A DNA stretch of 64,000 nt, from positions 2,815,001 to 2,879,000 of the forward strand of contig VISH01000002.1 of NCBI GenBank assembly GCA_007827375.1. Reading direction: 5' to 3'. Of the stretch, positions 26,292-33,309 are shown in pieces; position 1 is the stretch's first letter; each line of letters starts with the position of its first letter. Source of the stretch: Alteromonadaceae bacterium 2753L.S.0a.02 (GTDB lineage: Bacteria > Pseudomonadota > Gammaproteobacteria > Pseudomonadales > Cellvibrionaceae). The notes under the pieces were generated by a model. The model saw only the letters and a program-made list of their open reading frames with translations, was not told the DNA's origin and made no database searches. Made by a program: the position numbers and the translations under genes.

Positions 26292-27176
26292 TTATTCGTT
26301 ACCCGTATGACTCGCCCACCCCAGTTTCGAACGACAGGTTTCATAAAAATTGTGCCCCTCCGGGTGGATGAGCTTTAAGCGCTTTTCTGACTTAGTAATG
26401 AAAACCGTGTCTCCCGGTTGCGTCATGGTTTGGCTCTGACCATCGCAAGTCACCAGAGGGTTCAGATTATTGTTTTCACAAATAATCAAGCGTATTTCAC
26501 TGTTGCCGCCTACGACAATTGGTCGACTGCTTAAGGTGTGGGGATATAGAGGCACCAATGCCACGGCATCGAGATTGGGGTGCATAATGGATCCACCACC
26601 GCTCAAAGCGTAGGCCGTCGAACCCGTCGGTGACGAAATAATGAGGCCGTCGGAGCGCTGGCGATACACAAATTCGTCGTCAATATACAGCTCGAACTCT
26701 ATCATGCGAATGAGTTTGCCCGGGTGAATAACCACGTCATTTAATGCCAACCCGGTCGATAAAGTCTCATCGCCACGCATTAAAGTGGATTCAAGGAGGA
26801 AGCGTTGTTCTGGCAGAAAGCGGCCACTGAGTACCTCACCCACTTTAGCCTCTATCTCATCGGGGCTGATATCCGTGAGAAAACCCAATCGACCGCGGTT
26901 AATACCCAAAATCTGAACATCATGCCCCGCAAAGGCCCGAGCTGCCGACAATAAACTGCCATCGCCGCCAACCACAATAATCAAATCGCAACGATTCGCC
27001 AGTTCAGGCCGGGTAGCGACAGGCAGCGTGGTATCCGGCAAAATGGTGGAAGTTTCTTTATCAACAAAAATCTCGACACTTTGTTGTTCCAGATAGGCAA
27101 TCAAGCGGTTTAGTGAGCCCTGTGTACTGGTACTCGCCAATCGACCGATCAAACCAATGGTATTGAAGCTCTGCAT
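26292..27176 (-). CDS. nadK: NAD kinase
   Basis: NadK phosphorylates NAD to NADP. From ATG 27176 the protein is 294 residues, the usual size. It shows GGDGSLLSAAR near residue 70, NRGRLGFLTDI near 99 and SPTGSTAYALSGGGSIM near 178. The start is fixed by GTAGGAG six bases upstream; the extra 24 codons in the longer frame have no support. It is the first gene of a minus-strand operon leading through the phosphatase, rhomboid and DUF1315 to pepN. Confidence 0.97.
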   Translation of the reverse strand: MQSFNTIGLIGRLASTSTQGSLNRLIAYLEQQSVEIFVDKETSTILPDTTLPVATRPELANRCDLIIVVGGDGSLLSAARAFAGHDVQILGINRGRLGFLTDISPDEIEAKVGEVLSGRFLPEQRFLLESTLMRGDETLSTGLALNDVVIHPGKLIRMIEFELYIDDEFVYRQRSDGLIISSPTGSTAYALSGGGSIMHPNLDAVALVPLYPHTLSSRPIVVGGNSEIRLIICENNNLNPLVTCDGQSQTMTQPGDTVFITKSEKRLKLIHPEGHNFYETCRSKLGWASHTGNE

Positions 27177-27218
27177 GCAACTCCTACAAGCGTTAGAAAA
27201 AAATTGGCACCATTCTAT

Positions 27219-28205
27219 ATGAGCAGGCCCACGATCACCACAGAGCAAAGTCAGAGCCTGGAAACGGCGATTCTTGACTTTCCCCGTCCGGCCGCTGATA
27301 CCCTTTGGGCTTTTTCAGGCCCGGATTTGTTCAGCGGAGAATTGGGTGAGTATAAAAACTTTTGTGAGCACTATTCTGAGTTAATCAACTCCGTACTCGA
27401 CGGTGACATACCTCACGATACCGACGGGTGCAGTGTTTCCACACCAAGCGCGACACCCAGACAGCCCCTCGGTATTTTTTTCGAGCAACGGATTGCAGAT
27501 TTCATTTCCCTGCCCGCTTTCCCCCTGAGCATCGCGCTGCGCAACTTTCAAATCAACGATGCAGGGAAAACTAAAGGCGAATTAGACTTTGTGTTATCCG
27601 ACGAGCGCTGTAATTTGATTCATCTTGAAGCAGCGATTAAGTTTTATTTGCTGCGGCAGGAATGCCTTGAACCACACCGCTGGAAACACTGGATCGGTCC
27701 AAACAGCGTCGACCGTCTCGACAAAAAATTACACAGAATGCTCACCCATCAGTTGCCACTTGGAAAAGCCAGCATCAACAAATTACCAAGCCCCAGTAAC
27801 AACCAATCTACGGCGTCTTTCGCGAGTATGTATTTCCTTAAAGGGGTATTTTTCTACCATTGGCAGCAGGAGCGATTGTTGCCAGCACACGCCAATCCAG
27901 CTGCCCATAGTGGCGTGTGGTTGTATCGTAAAGAATGGCTGGACCTGCTGCGATCCAGCAATTCTAAATGGCTCGCACTCAATAAACATCAATGGTTGAT
28001 TGCCTCCTTACCGGGCTACTTGAGGCGTTATGAACGACTGATTGCGGCAACAACACTGCATGATCAAGTACGGCAACGTGGCGAGGAGTATTTTCCACGC
28101 CTGTTTTTAGAAGTTGCAACCCAGGGGGCAAGCCCTGAGGAACGTTTGGTGATGGTTGTGAGTGACTATTGGCCTGAGACTAAATCGCCATCTTTAATGA
28201 GATAA
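27219..28205 (+). CDS. DUF1853 family protein
   Basis: The 328-residue protein has DUF1853 features: LEAAIKFYLLRQE, KGELDFVL and an aromatic-rich YKAWL/WLYRKEWLDL region. The LDF(V) ... LEAAIKFYL pattern resembles a degenerate PD-(D/E)xK-like nuclease core; that fold assignment is my inference only. Function unknown. I use ATG 27219 rather than TTG 27204; neither has a strong Shine-Dalgarno. It is divergent from nadK and its last 40 bases overlap the opposite-strand rhodanese gene. As I recall, a DUF1853 gene also flanks nadK in Pseudomonas. Confidence 0.82.
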   Translation: MSRPTITTEQSQSLETAILDFPRPAADTLWAFSGPDLFSGELGEYKNFCEHYSELINSVLDGDIPHDTDGCSVSTPSATPRQPLGIFFEQRIADFISLPAFPLSIALRNFQINDAGKTKGELDFVLSDERCNLIHLEAAIKFYLLRQECLEPHRWKHWIGPNSVDRLDKKLHRMLTHQLPLGKASINKLPSPSNNQSTASFASMYFLKGVFFYHWQQERLLPAHANPAAHSGVWLYRKEWLDLLRSSNSKWLALNKHQWLIASLPGYLRRYERLIAATTLHDQVRQRGEEYFPRLFLEVATQGASPEERLVMVVSDYWPETKSPSLMR

Positions 28206-29314
28206 CCATCTTCCCTAACCAAGAGTTCAGCCATCCGCGACCCCACATAGCCGTCGCGTAGCGCCATGACATTGTAACCTTGCTTGCCCAGAAGATAAGC
28301 TGCGGCGCGACTACGGCGCCCGGTATCACAATAAAAAATGTAGAGTTTTTCAGGAGACAGCAGCCTCTTCTTCATACTTAACAGGTTAAGTGGAATATTG
28401 CCGGAAAATGCCAGATGCCCGGCACTGTATTCTTCGTCGGTACGCACATCGATTAGGGTGGGCTTTTCTGCCAGAGAACTGAGCTCTGATTCACTCACCT
28501 CATCGACAACCGCTTCTTTCAGCAACAGCAAAAAGTCGCTCTTTTCCAGGCGCATTAGGACACCGTCGCTTTTCATGGTGACATCGGCATTGCGCACCTT
28601 TTCGTAAACCAGTGCATCCTCACCAAAACAACGGCCCACAGCGATATCTGCTAGGATTTCTGAATGTTTAATGGTGTCACTGTGGCGCGTGACCACTGCA
28701 TCCCCTTCCTTGATAAAGTAACAGCAATCTCCAATCTCCCCCTGCCTGACGACCACTTCGTTGGCGTGCACCACCATGGGAGTCAGACGGGTAAAAATCT
28801 GTTCGGCATTAACCGGTGGCACCTTTAAAAACAGGTTGGAATTGAGGACTGTTTGCATCCACTCGATGTCCTCGTCGAGATCACGCTCCAGCGCCAGTTC
28901 GGATAACAGGTATTGCGAGATCTGGCTCCAACTGAGGGTACGATCCAATTGGTCGCTGTCGATACGCAGCAGAGTACAATCTGTAATGGCCATAGCGCGA
29001 CAAGGGCGTGGCTGCACATTGGCTAGGGGGTGCTGCATATCGCTGGCGACAATGAGTTCGGTCATCCCATTAAGGTATTGCAATTCAATTTCGCCATACT
29101 GAAGATAGATGTGCTGGTTATCGTAGGTGCCGGAATCGAAAATAACATCGCCAGCAAATACGGTATGAACTACCACATGCGTAAACAAATCTTCGAGAAA
29201 ATTTTTCTTCAGCGACTTGAGCGGTACCAGCGTCGCGGCTGTTTCCAGCGCAGCAGCTTCTAAACCGCTGTTGTCGTGTTCCATTCGGGTACTTGCTTGA
29301 CCTCTATACCCCAT
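28166..29314 (-). CDS. Double cyclic-nucleotide-binding / rhodanese fusion protein
   Basis: The 382-residue protein carries two cNMP-binding (CAP effector-like) domains and a C-terminal rhodanese domain. The first cNMP domain (about residues 30-140) is degenerate. The second (about 155-265) keeps the phosphate-binding cassette FGEDALVYEKVRNA including the Arg that contacts cNMP phosphate in Crp. The rhodanese domain (about 285-370) begins LIDVRTDEEYSAGHL and has the active-site loop CDTGRRS with catalytic Cys. There is no DNA-binding helix-turn-helix, so it is not a CRP transcription factor. It starts on the last base of the PLP gene stop (TAATG) and converges on DUF1853. Its role is not known to me; a cNMP- or redox-gated sulfur carrier is plausible. 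Confidence 0.88.
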   Translation of the reverse strand: MGYRGQASTRMEHDNSGLEAAALETAATLVPLKSLKKNFLEDLFTHVVVHTVFAGDVIFDSGTYDNQHIYLQYGEIELQYLNGMTELIVASDMQHPLANVQPRPCRAMAITDCTLLRIDSDQLDRTLSWSQISQYLLSELALERDLDEDIEWMQTVLNSNLFLKVPPVNAEQIFTRLTPMVVHANEVVVRQGEIGDCCYFIKEGDAVVTRHSDTIKHSEILADIAVGRCFGEDALVYEKVRNADVTMKSDGVLMRLEKSDFLLLLKEAVVDEVSESELSSLAEKPTLIDVRTDEEYSAGHLAFSGNIPLNLLSMKKRLLSPEKLYIFYCDTGRRSRAAAYLLGKQGYNVMALRDGYVGSRMAELLVREDGYLIKDGDLVSGQ

Positions 29315-30333
29315 TAGTTAGCTCCACTTAAATATTCCAAATTTCGTCCTCTGCGCCCCTGTAGGCCGCCGGTGTGAACCGCTATTACTTTTGCACCCTC
29401 AGACCAATGCCCGCGCCGTGCCAACGCTGCTACACCCCAAAGCAATTTGCTGGTATATACCGGGTCGAGCAAGATCCCGGTATCGGCTTCGAAAGCCGAA
29501 ACAAACTCAGCAAGATACCCCGGATATCGAGCAAATCCACCGCAGTGGAACTCGTCGGCGATGGTGAAGGCCTGCGGGCATACTTTGAAATTTTGGACCC
29601 CATTGGGCAAAGTTTCCATTGCAACTTGAGAATCCCAGTTACTTATGGCGTTTTCCAAGCTCTTTTTGGCACCTTTGAGAGCACTCACCCCCAACACCGG
29701 CGTGTCTCCCAAGCCCAGATGAATTCCGGCCAGAGTGCTGCCCGTGCCGCATGCCAACGCAACTGCTGAGGGGGCTTGAGCTGCGAGGAAACGCCCGATC
29801 TCAATGCATCCCAACACACCTCTTGGGCCGCCCCCACCTTCGGGTATCCAGTAGAAATTTCCCTGGGTCTGACGCCAGGACAACTGTTCTTTGAGACGAT
29901 ACTCGCTGCGCCGGACGAACCTTAACTGCATCCCCAGTGCGTCGAGATCCGCCAGGGTCGCGCTAGGTGTGATCGAAGGCTCACCCCGAATAAAGCCAAC
30001 ACAAGGCAATCCGAGAATATGACACGCGTGCGCCAAAGCATAGAGGTGATTTGAATGGGCGCCGCCGAAACTGGCAACAGGAAGCTCATACCCTTTCTCA
30101 AGATAGTCTCGCAAGTGCCCGAAAAGTTTGAATATTTTATTGCCACCAAGAGAAGGACAAAGGCTATCGAGCCGCAACAGATACAAATCGATACCCGATA
30201 AATGCACGGTTTCGGTCGCTACCCGTACCAAGGGGCAATTTTCGTGTAAAAGTTGTAGGAGGTTTGTCGTGAAATGGCTGCCGGTGATAAAGTCGTGTAG
30301 GTTAGCCGCTAACCAACTTGAGGTTTTTGCCAC
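29314..30333 (-). CDS. PLP-dependent D-cysteine desulfhydrase / ACC deaminase-like enzyme
   Basis: The 339-residue protein belongs to the fold-type II PLP family that includes D-cysteine desulfhydrase (D-Cys to pyruvate, ammonia and H2S) and ACC deaminase. The PLP lysine is in GGNKIFKL near residue 64, followed by SFGGAHSNHLYALA near 87; a glycine-rich phosphate loop ALACGTGSTLAG lies near 196. The start is GTG 30333, with AAAGAG upstream; it overlaps the end of the coiled-coil gene by 32 bases. Specific substrate is uncertain: desulfhydrase or another D-amino-acid lyase. Pairing with a rhodanese gene favours a sulfur product, by inference. Confidence 0.86.
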   Translation of the reverse strand: MAKTSSWLAANLHDFITGSHFTTNLLQLLHENCPLVRVATETVHLSGIDLYLLRLDSLCPSLGGNKIFKLFGHLRDYLEKGYELPVASFGGAHSNHLYALAHACHILGLPCVGFIRGEPSITPSATLADLDALGMQLRFVRRSEYRLKEQLSWRQTQGNFYWIPEGGGGPRGVLGCIEIGRFLAAQAPSAVALACGTGSTLAGIHLGLGDTPVLGVSALKGAKKSLENAISNWDSQVAMETLPNGVQNFKVCPQAFTIADEFHCGGFARYPGYLAEFVSAFEADTGILLDPVYTSKLLWGVAALARRGHWSEGAKVIAVHTGGLQGRRGRNLEYLSGAN

Positions 30334-31666
30334 TGTTCAACTCTTTGTGTTCATTGCAACGGTCCTGATCGCCGCAGTGGAAGTCAGCGGGGTTTGCGAT
30401 TCTTGGAATGTTCTCGCTGCACAGATTGCCTTCGTCATCCTGGGCGGTGCACACAGGTGCCTGGTAGTGTTCGAGCCAGGCTTTGTAGAGTTCTTCCGCA
30501 ACACCACATTGGCTGGCGGCATAAGCAACCGGGTTTTCCATGTAGCTCGCAATATCTGCCACGGGAATGGTGATATGGCCGGCACCGGGTTGATAACTCA
30601 CAAAACTGATGCCCTTAGCCACCATATGGTTGAGAAGTTCATCGCCACTGTGTGTGAGCAGAGCCTGGTTCTGCTTGCGCAAGCGTGCGATTTCATCGCG
30701 CAGCTGGCTTTCCTGCTCATTGCGATAGAGTAATTCCACCTCGCGCATTTGCAGCATTTCGCGCAACTCAGTAGTGGCGGCTTCCACTTTAGCTTCTGCC
30801 TCTGCCTGATAATTTTCTTTCAGGACAGACGCATGGGATTCACCTTCACCCTCGAGTTTTTCCAATTTATGCTCAAAGTACTCCCGTAAACCCTCAATCT
30901 TTTTAGCCTGACCTTCTATGGTGTCTTTGAGCTGGGCGTTGCGATCTTTTTCTTCCTGCAACGCACGGTTCTTGTCATCTAAGAGGCCACGATATTCCTC
31001 GATACGTGCGCTATGTTCAATCTTTAATGAGGCGATGGATTTCTGGCTGTCGTTAAGAATCGTCGCCGTGCGCAATCGCTGATCTTTGAGCATTTGCGCC
31101 ATATGATCGCGAAACTCTTTGGCATACTCATTACGTAATTCTTTTGATATCTGCTTTTCAAGTTGTTCGCTACTCGGCCCCGAGTAATGGGCTGGAGCCA
31201 ATTCTTCGTCGGGATTATCCCGAAATTGAACTGCCAGCTTATTGCGCTGAATCGCCTTCTTAATGGCATTGAGCTGATTACTTTTTGCGTTTAGTGTTGG
31301 ATCCCACAGAGATTCCTGAAAATATTGTATCGGACACTGGCTGGCACACACCAAACGAATAGGACCTGCCCCCATATCGGGACCGCGCATGGCGTTATTA
31401 CTTAATTGATTGAGGGGGATATTCCAGCTCGGTTCAATTTCACCCTTCTTTGTGAAACCCACGAGGAAAAATATTGCCGTTCTAACCCGAAACTTCGAAT
31501 CTATCTCAACGAAGGTCGCCTTGGCTTGCTGCCCAGCCCATTCCTGAGCAGGCACATAACCATCCAGCAAAGCTTCGAACTCAGAGTACAGCATCTCTTT
31601 GGAAATTAAACCATCCTTGCCAAAGAAGATTATGGCCTGAGCCAATTCATCATGATCCAAAATCAC
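30302..31666 (-). CDS. Coiled-coil protein with a C-terminal Cys cluster, function unknown
   Basis: The 454-residue protein has an N-terminal globular domain (about residues 1-130, with FFGKDGLISKEMLYSEFEALL and a CASQCP pair), a long charged coiled coil (about 160-340, many K/E/Q heptads such as KNRALQEEKDRNAQLKD), and a C-terminal domain with Cys residues spaced C-x8-C-x14-C-x4-C and a following H, which could bind zinc. No signal peptide or membrane segment. Start GTG 31666 has AAGGG upstream. I know of conserved proteins of this style in Pseudomonas-like bacteria but no function. It is the first gene of the operon with the PLP enzyme and the rhodanese fusion. Confidence 0.75.
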   Translation of the reverse strand: MILDHDELAQAIIFFGKDGLISKEMLYSEFEALLDGYVPAQEWAGQQAKATFVEIDSKFRVRTAIFFLVGFTKKGEIEPSWNIPLNQLSNNAMRGPDMGAGPIRLVCASQCPIQYFQESLWDPTLNAKSNQLNAIKKAIQRNKLAVQFRDNPDEELAPAHYSGPSSEQLEKQISKELRNEYAKEFRDHMAQMLKDQRLRTATILNDSQKSIASLKIEHSARIEEYRGLLDDKNRALQEEKDRNAQLKDTIEGQAKKIEGLREYFEHKLEKLEGEGESHASVLKENYQAEAEAKVEAATTELREMLQMREVELLYRNEQESQLRDEIARLRKQNQALLTHSGDELLNHMVAKGISFVSYQPGAGHITIPVADIASYMENPVAYAASQCGVAEELYKAWLEHYQAPVCTAQDDEGNLCSENIPRIANPADFHCGDQDRCNEHKELNSGKNLKLVSG

Positions 31667-31720
31667 AAAATCAAACCCTTGGTGCAGAACGCGTCCATTA
31701 ATTATTGACTACAGGTAGAA

Positions 31721-31752
31721 TCTAGAGTGTGACACGCCCTTCATTCTCTAGA
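31721..31752. repeat. Inverted repeat TCTAGAG-N18-CTCTAGA
   Basis: A perfect 7-base inverted repeat with an 18-base spacer lies 55-86 bases upstream of the coiled-coil GTG. The position suits an operator or promoter-proximal binding site for a dimeric regulator of the rhodanese/PLP operon. No known operator consensus is recognised. Confidence 0.35.
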
Positions 31753-31867
31753 ATAAAACGTGATAAAACAAGGGGTGCCTTTAGAACAAAACAGGAATAT
31801 TGTATCTTTTTGGTGCAATTAGAGGCGGTAAAGGGAAATAAAAAATGAGGGGGGAAAGCGAGCGCGC

Positions 31868-31993
31868 TTAAAAATTGGCGCACTCGTCTATATCGTCTTC
31901 TTCGTGAATATCGCTTTCCATAGCGTCACTAACGTAATCGTCTATGTCAAACTCTTCACTTTCCGTTAAAAGTTCTTCAATGTAATCGTGCAT
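31868..31993 (-). CDS. Small acidic protein (41 residues), unannotated family
   Basis: ATG 31993 is preceded by AGGAAGAAAC, a good Shine-Dalgarno at normal distance, and the frame runs to TAA at 31868-31870. The product begins MHDYIEELLTESEEFDID, is strongly acidic throughout (many D and E) and ends DECANF. It is too short for most gene finders. Strong ribosome site and biased composition argue for a real small protein; there is no family I can name. It lies on the same strand as, and 200 bases upstream of, the coiled-coil operon, so it may have its own transcript. Confidence 0.55.
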   Translation of the reverse strand: MHDYIEELLTESEEFDIDDYVSDAMESDIHEEDDIDECANF

Positions 31994-32187
31994 GTTTCTT
32001 CCTGTATTTCTAATGTTTTTACGTCGTTTTACTTTGACGAAGCAAATTTAACACCACCACTGTGACACTGTTGTGACTGCGGGGTTCCTACCCTCGAGCT
32101 GTTTATGAGTCGTTGATCAAAGTAACGAGTACCGCGCTAGCACCAGTTACGACTGGTTAAGTTACCTCCATTACGAATCACACCGTC

Positions 32188-32205
32188 TTAATGCAGTCGC
32201 ATTAA
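32188..32205. repeat. Perfect inverted repeat TTAATGC-AGTC-GCATTAA
   Basis: A 7-base perfect inverted repeat with a 4-base loop lies 195 bases upstream of the small acidic ORF and downstream of the 83-residue gene that ends at 32338. The symmetry fits a regulator operator; it could also be an RNA hairpin, but no T-run follows. Confidence 0.35.
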
Positions 32206-32337
32206 TCGCACATCTTAAAATCGTTAAAAAAACTTTTTGCTTGGGGCTTAATTGTTTATTAGTGCAAATTGTTATGAGTTGTTGGAAGCGCGATGATTCG
32301 GAGGACAGGAATGCGTATGAAATGCGAACTGAGTTAC

Positions 32338-32589
32338 TTAATGTACGATTTTAGGGGCATCTGGATCATCATCATGCTGATCAAGAAGTTCTTGCTGGTC
32401 TTGAATATCGCTTGCAGCATCAAGCCCGGCTTCGATCATTGCCTTGGCAACTTCGAATCGGGCATCGTTGAGAAAATACAGGGATTCTTCCGAAAATCGG
32501 ATACATACAAGCGGTTCTCCAGCTTCATCAACGCGCTGGAGGGCTATTTCGCCGTTTTCGAGTTCAACTATTTCGTAAAGTGTGGACAT
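32338..32589 (-). CDS. Conserved small acidic protein near topA, function unknown
   Basis: From ATG 32589 the product is 83 residues, starting MSTLYEIVELENGEIALQR and ending with an acidic tail (DQHDDDPDAPK). The frame could begin ten codons earlier with a non-ATG start, but MSTLYEIV matches the style of small proteins I recall beside topA in Pseudomonas. It has a beta-rich N-terminal half and a helical second half; no membrane segment. It sits 180 bases after the DUF6586 gene, behind its own candidate promoter, so it is probably separately transcribed. Confidence 0.72.
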   Translation of the reverse strand: MSTLYEIVELENGEIALQRVDEAGEPLVCIRFSEESLYFLNDARFEVAKAMIEAGLDAASDIQDQQELLDQHDDDPDAPKIVH

Positions 32590-32732
32590 CTCAAATACGT
32601 ACAATAATGCTAAACACAAGTCGATTTTAACACTTATCGAGGTGTATTTATATCGAAAGCGGGTGACTTAGCAATTTTAAACATTTTGTCGGCCTGAATG
32701 GGGCATTTGAGGCGAGCGGCAGTACTCGCTGA

Positions 32733-32755
32733 ATTATAGCCCTGCCACCCAGGGC
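32733..32755 (-). promoter_or_regulatory. TATAAT box beside an inverted repeat, candidate promoter/operator
   Basis: On the minus strand GCCCTG-GGTGG-CAGGGC (32755-32739) directly precedes TATAAT (32738-32733), about 140 bases before the ATG of the 83-residue gene. The repeat fills the -35/-10 spacer, where a repressor would act. It is also just after the DUF6586 stop and could be a weak terminator stem, though no T-run follows. Confidence 0.35.
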
Positions 32756-32774
32756 AAATTGGATTCAAGGAAGG

Positions 32775-33263
32775 TTAGTACTCCAAGGCCAGATTGCGAT
32801 GTTGTTGGATTAAAGCGCGCAACTGGCACAAGATTTCACCGAGACTTTCTGGTTTAGCTGCATGCCAATCGTTTTGAAATTCTAACGATTCAGCACTGGA
32901 CGCAATAAAATTGTGAGCGGTGTGTGTTGGACGACCGAAATCCATTAATTGATGGTTGAGCGCGAGAAGTTCTTTCAACCAACTCTGTTTTTGAGCTAGC
33001 TCTCGCATTTCAGTCAATCGAAAATCTTGCTTGACCCCAGGAGTAGTGGCATTAAGCACCGCGAAATTGCCGTGGTAAGCTGAATCACCCTGGGTAATTT
33101 CTAAGAGGTAGGCCTGCACTGCATGGGCCTGCTGTGTGATTGCCGCATGAATAAACGAAAGGCGCGCCATAGGATGTGCAGTACTCTGTAATTGCTCAAG
33201 CGCGTTGAGTTGCTGTTGTGCCATAAGCAGTAACTCATCAACGCTTTTTTTATAATCTGACAT
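32775..33263 (-). CDS. DUF6586 family protein
   Basis: A 162-residue helical cytoplasmic protein beginning MSDYKKSVDELLLMAQQQLNALEQ, with FIHAAITQQAHAVQAYLLEI and a C-terminal ILCQLRALIQQHRNLALEY. I assign DUF6586 from its sequence style and its place immediately downstream of topA, where this family is found in Pseudomonas. Function unknown. The gap to topA is 46 bases, so it is likely cotranscribed with it. Confidence 0.78.
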   Translation of the reverse strand: MSDYKKSVDELLLMAQQQLNALEQLQSTAHPMARLSFIHAAITQQAHAVQAYLLEITQGDSAYHGNFAVLNATTPGVKQDFRLTEMRELAQKQSWLKELLALNHQLMDFGRPTHTAHNFIASSAESLEFQNDWHAAKPESLGEILCQLRALIQQHRNLALEY

Positions 33264-33309
33264 ACGCGCGTCCCATTTTCCGCCGGCAACGCAGTACTAT
33301 TGCCGCAAA

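Larger units (their letters stand above)
31667..32337. other. Intergenic region upstream of the coiled-coil operon, containing one small ORF
   Basis: This 671-base stretch between two minus-strand genes is AT-rich. It holds a 41-codon ORF (31868-31993), a 7-bp inverted repeat TCTAGAG-N18-CTCTAGA at 31721-31752 and a perfect TTAATGC-AGTC-GCATTAA repeat at 32188-32205. I see no tRNA, no terminator with a T-run and no other frame worth calling. Confidence 0.6.

Noticed and set aside
32293..32607. 104-codon plus-strand frame overlapping the 83-residue gene
   Set aside because: The minus-strand frame fits the topA neighbourhood as I remember it; the plus frame has no recognisable domain.
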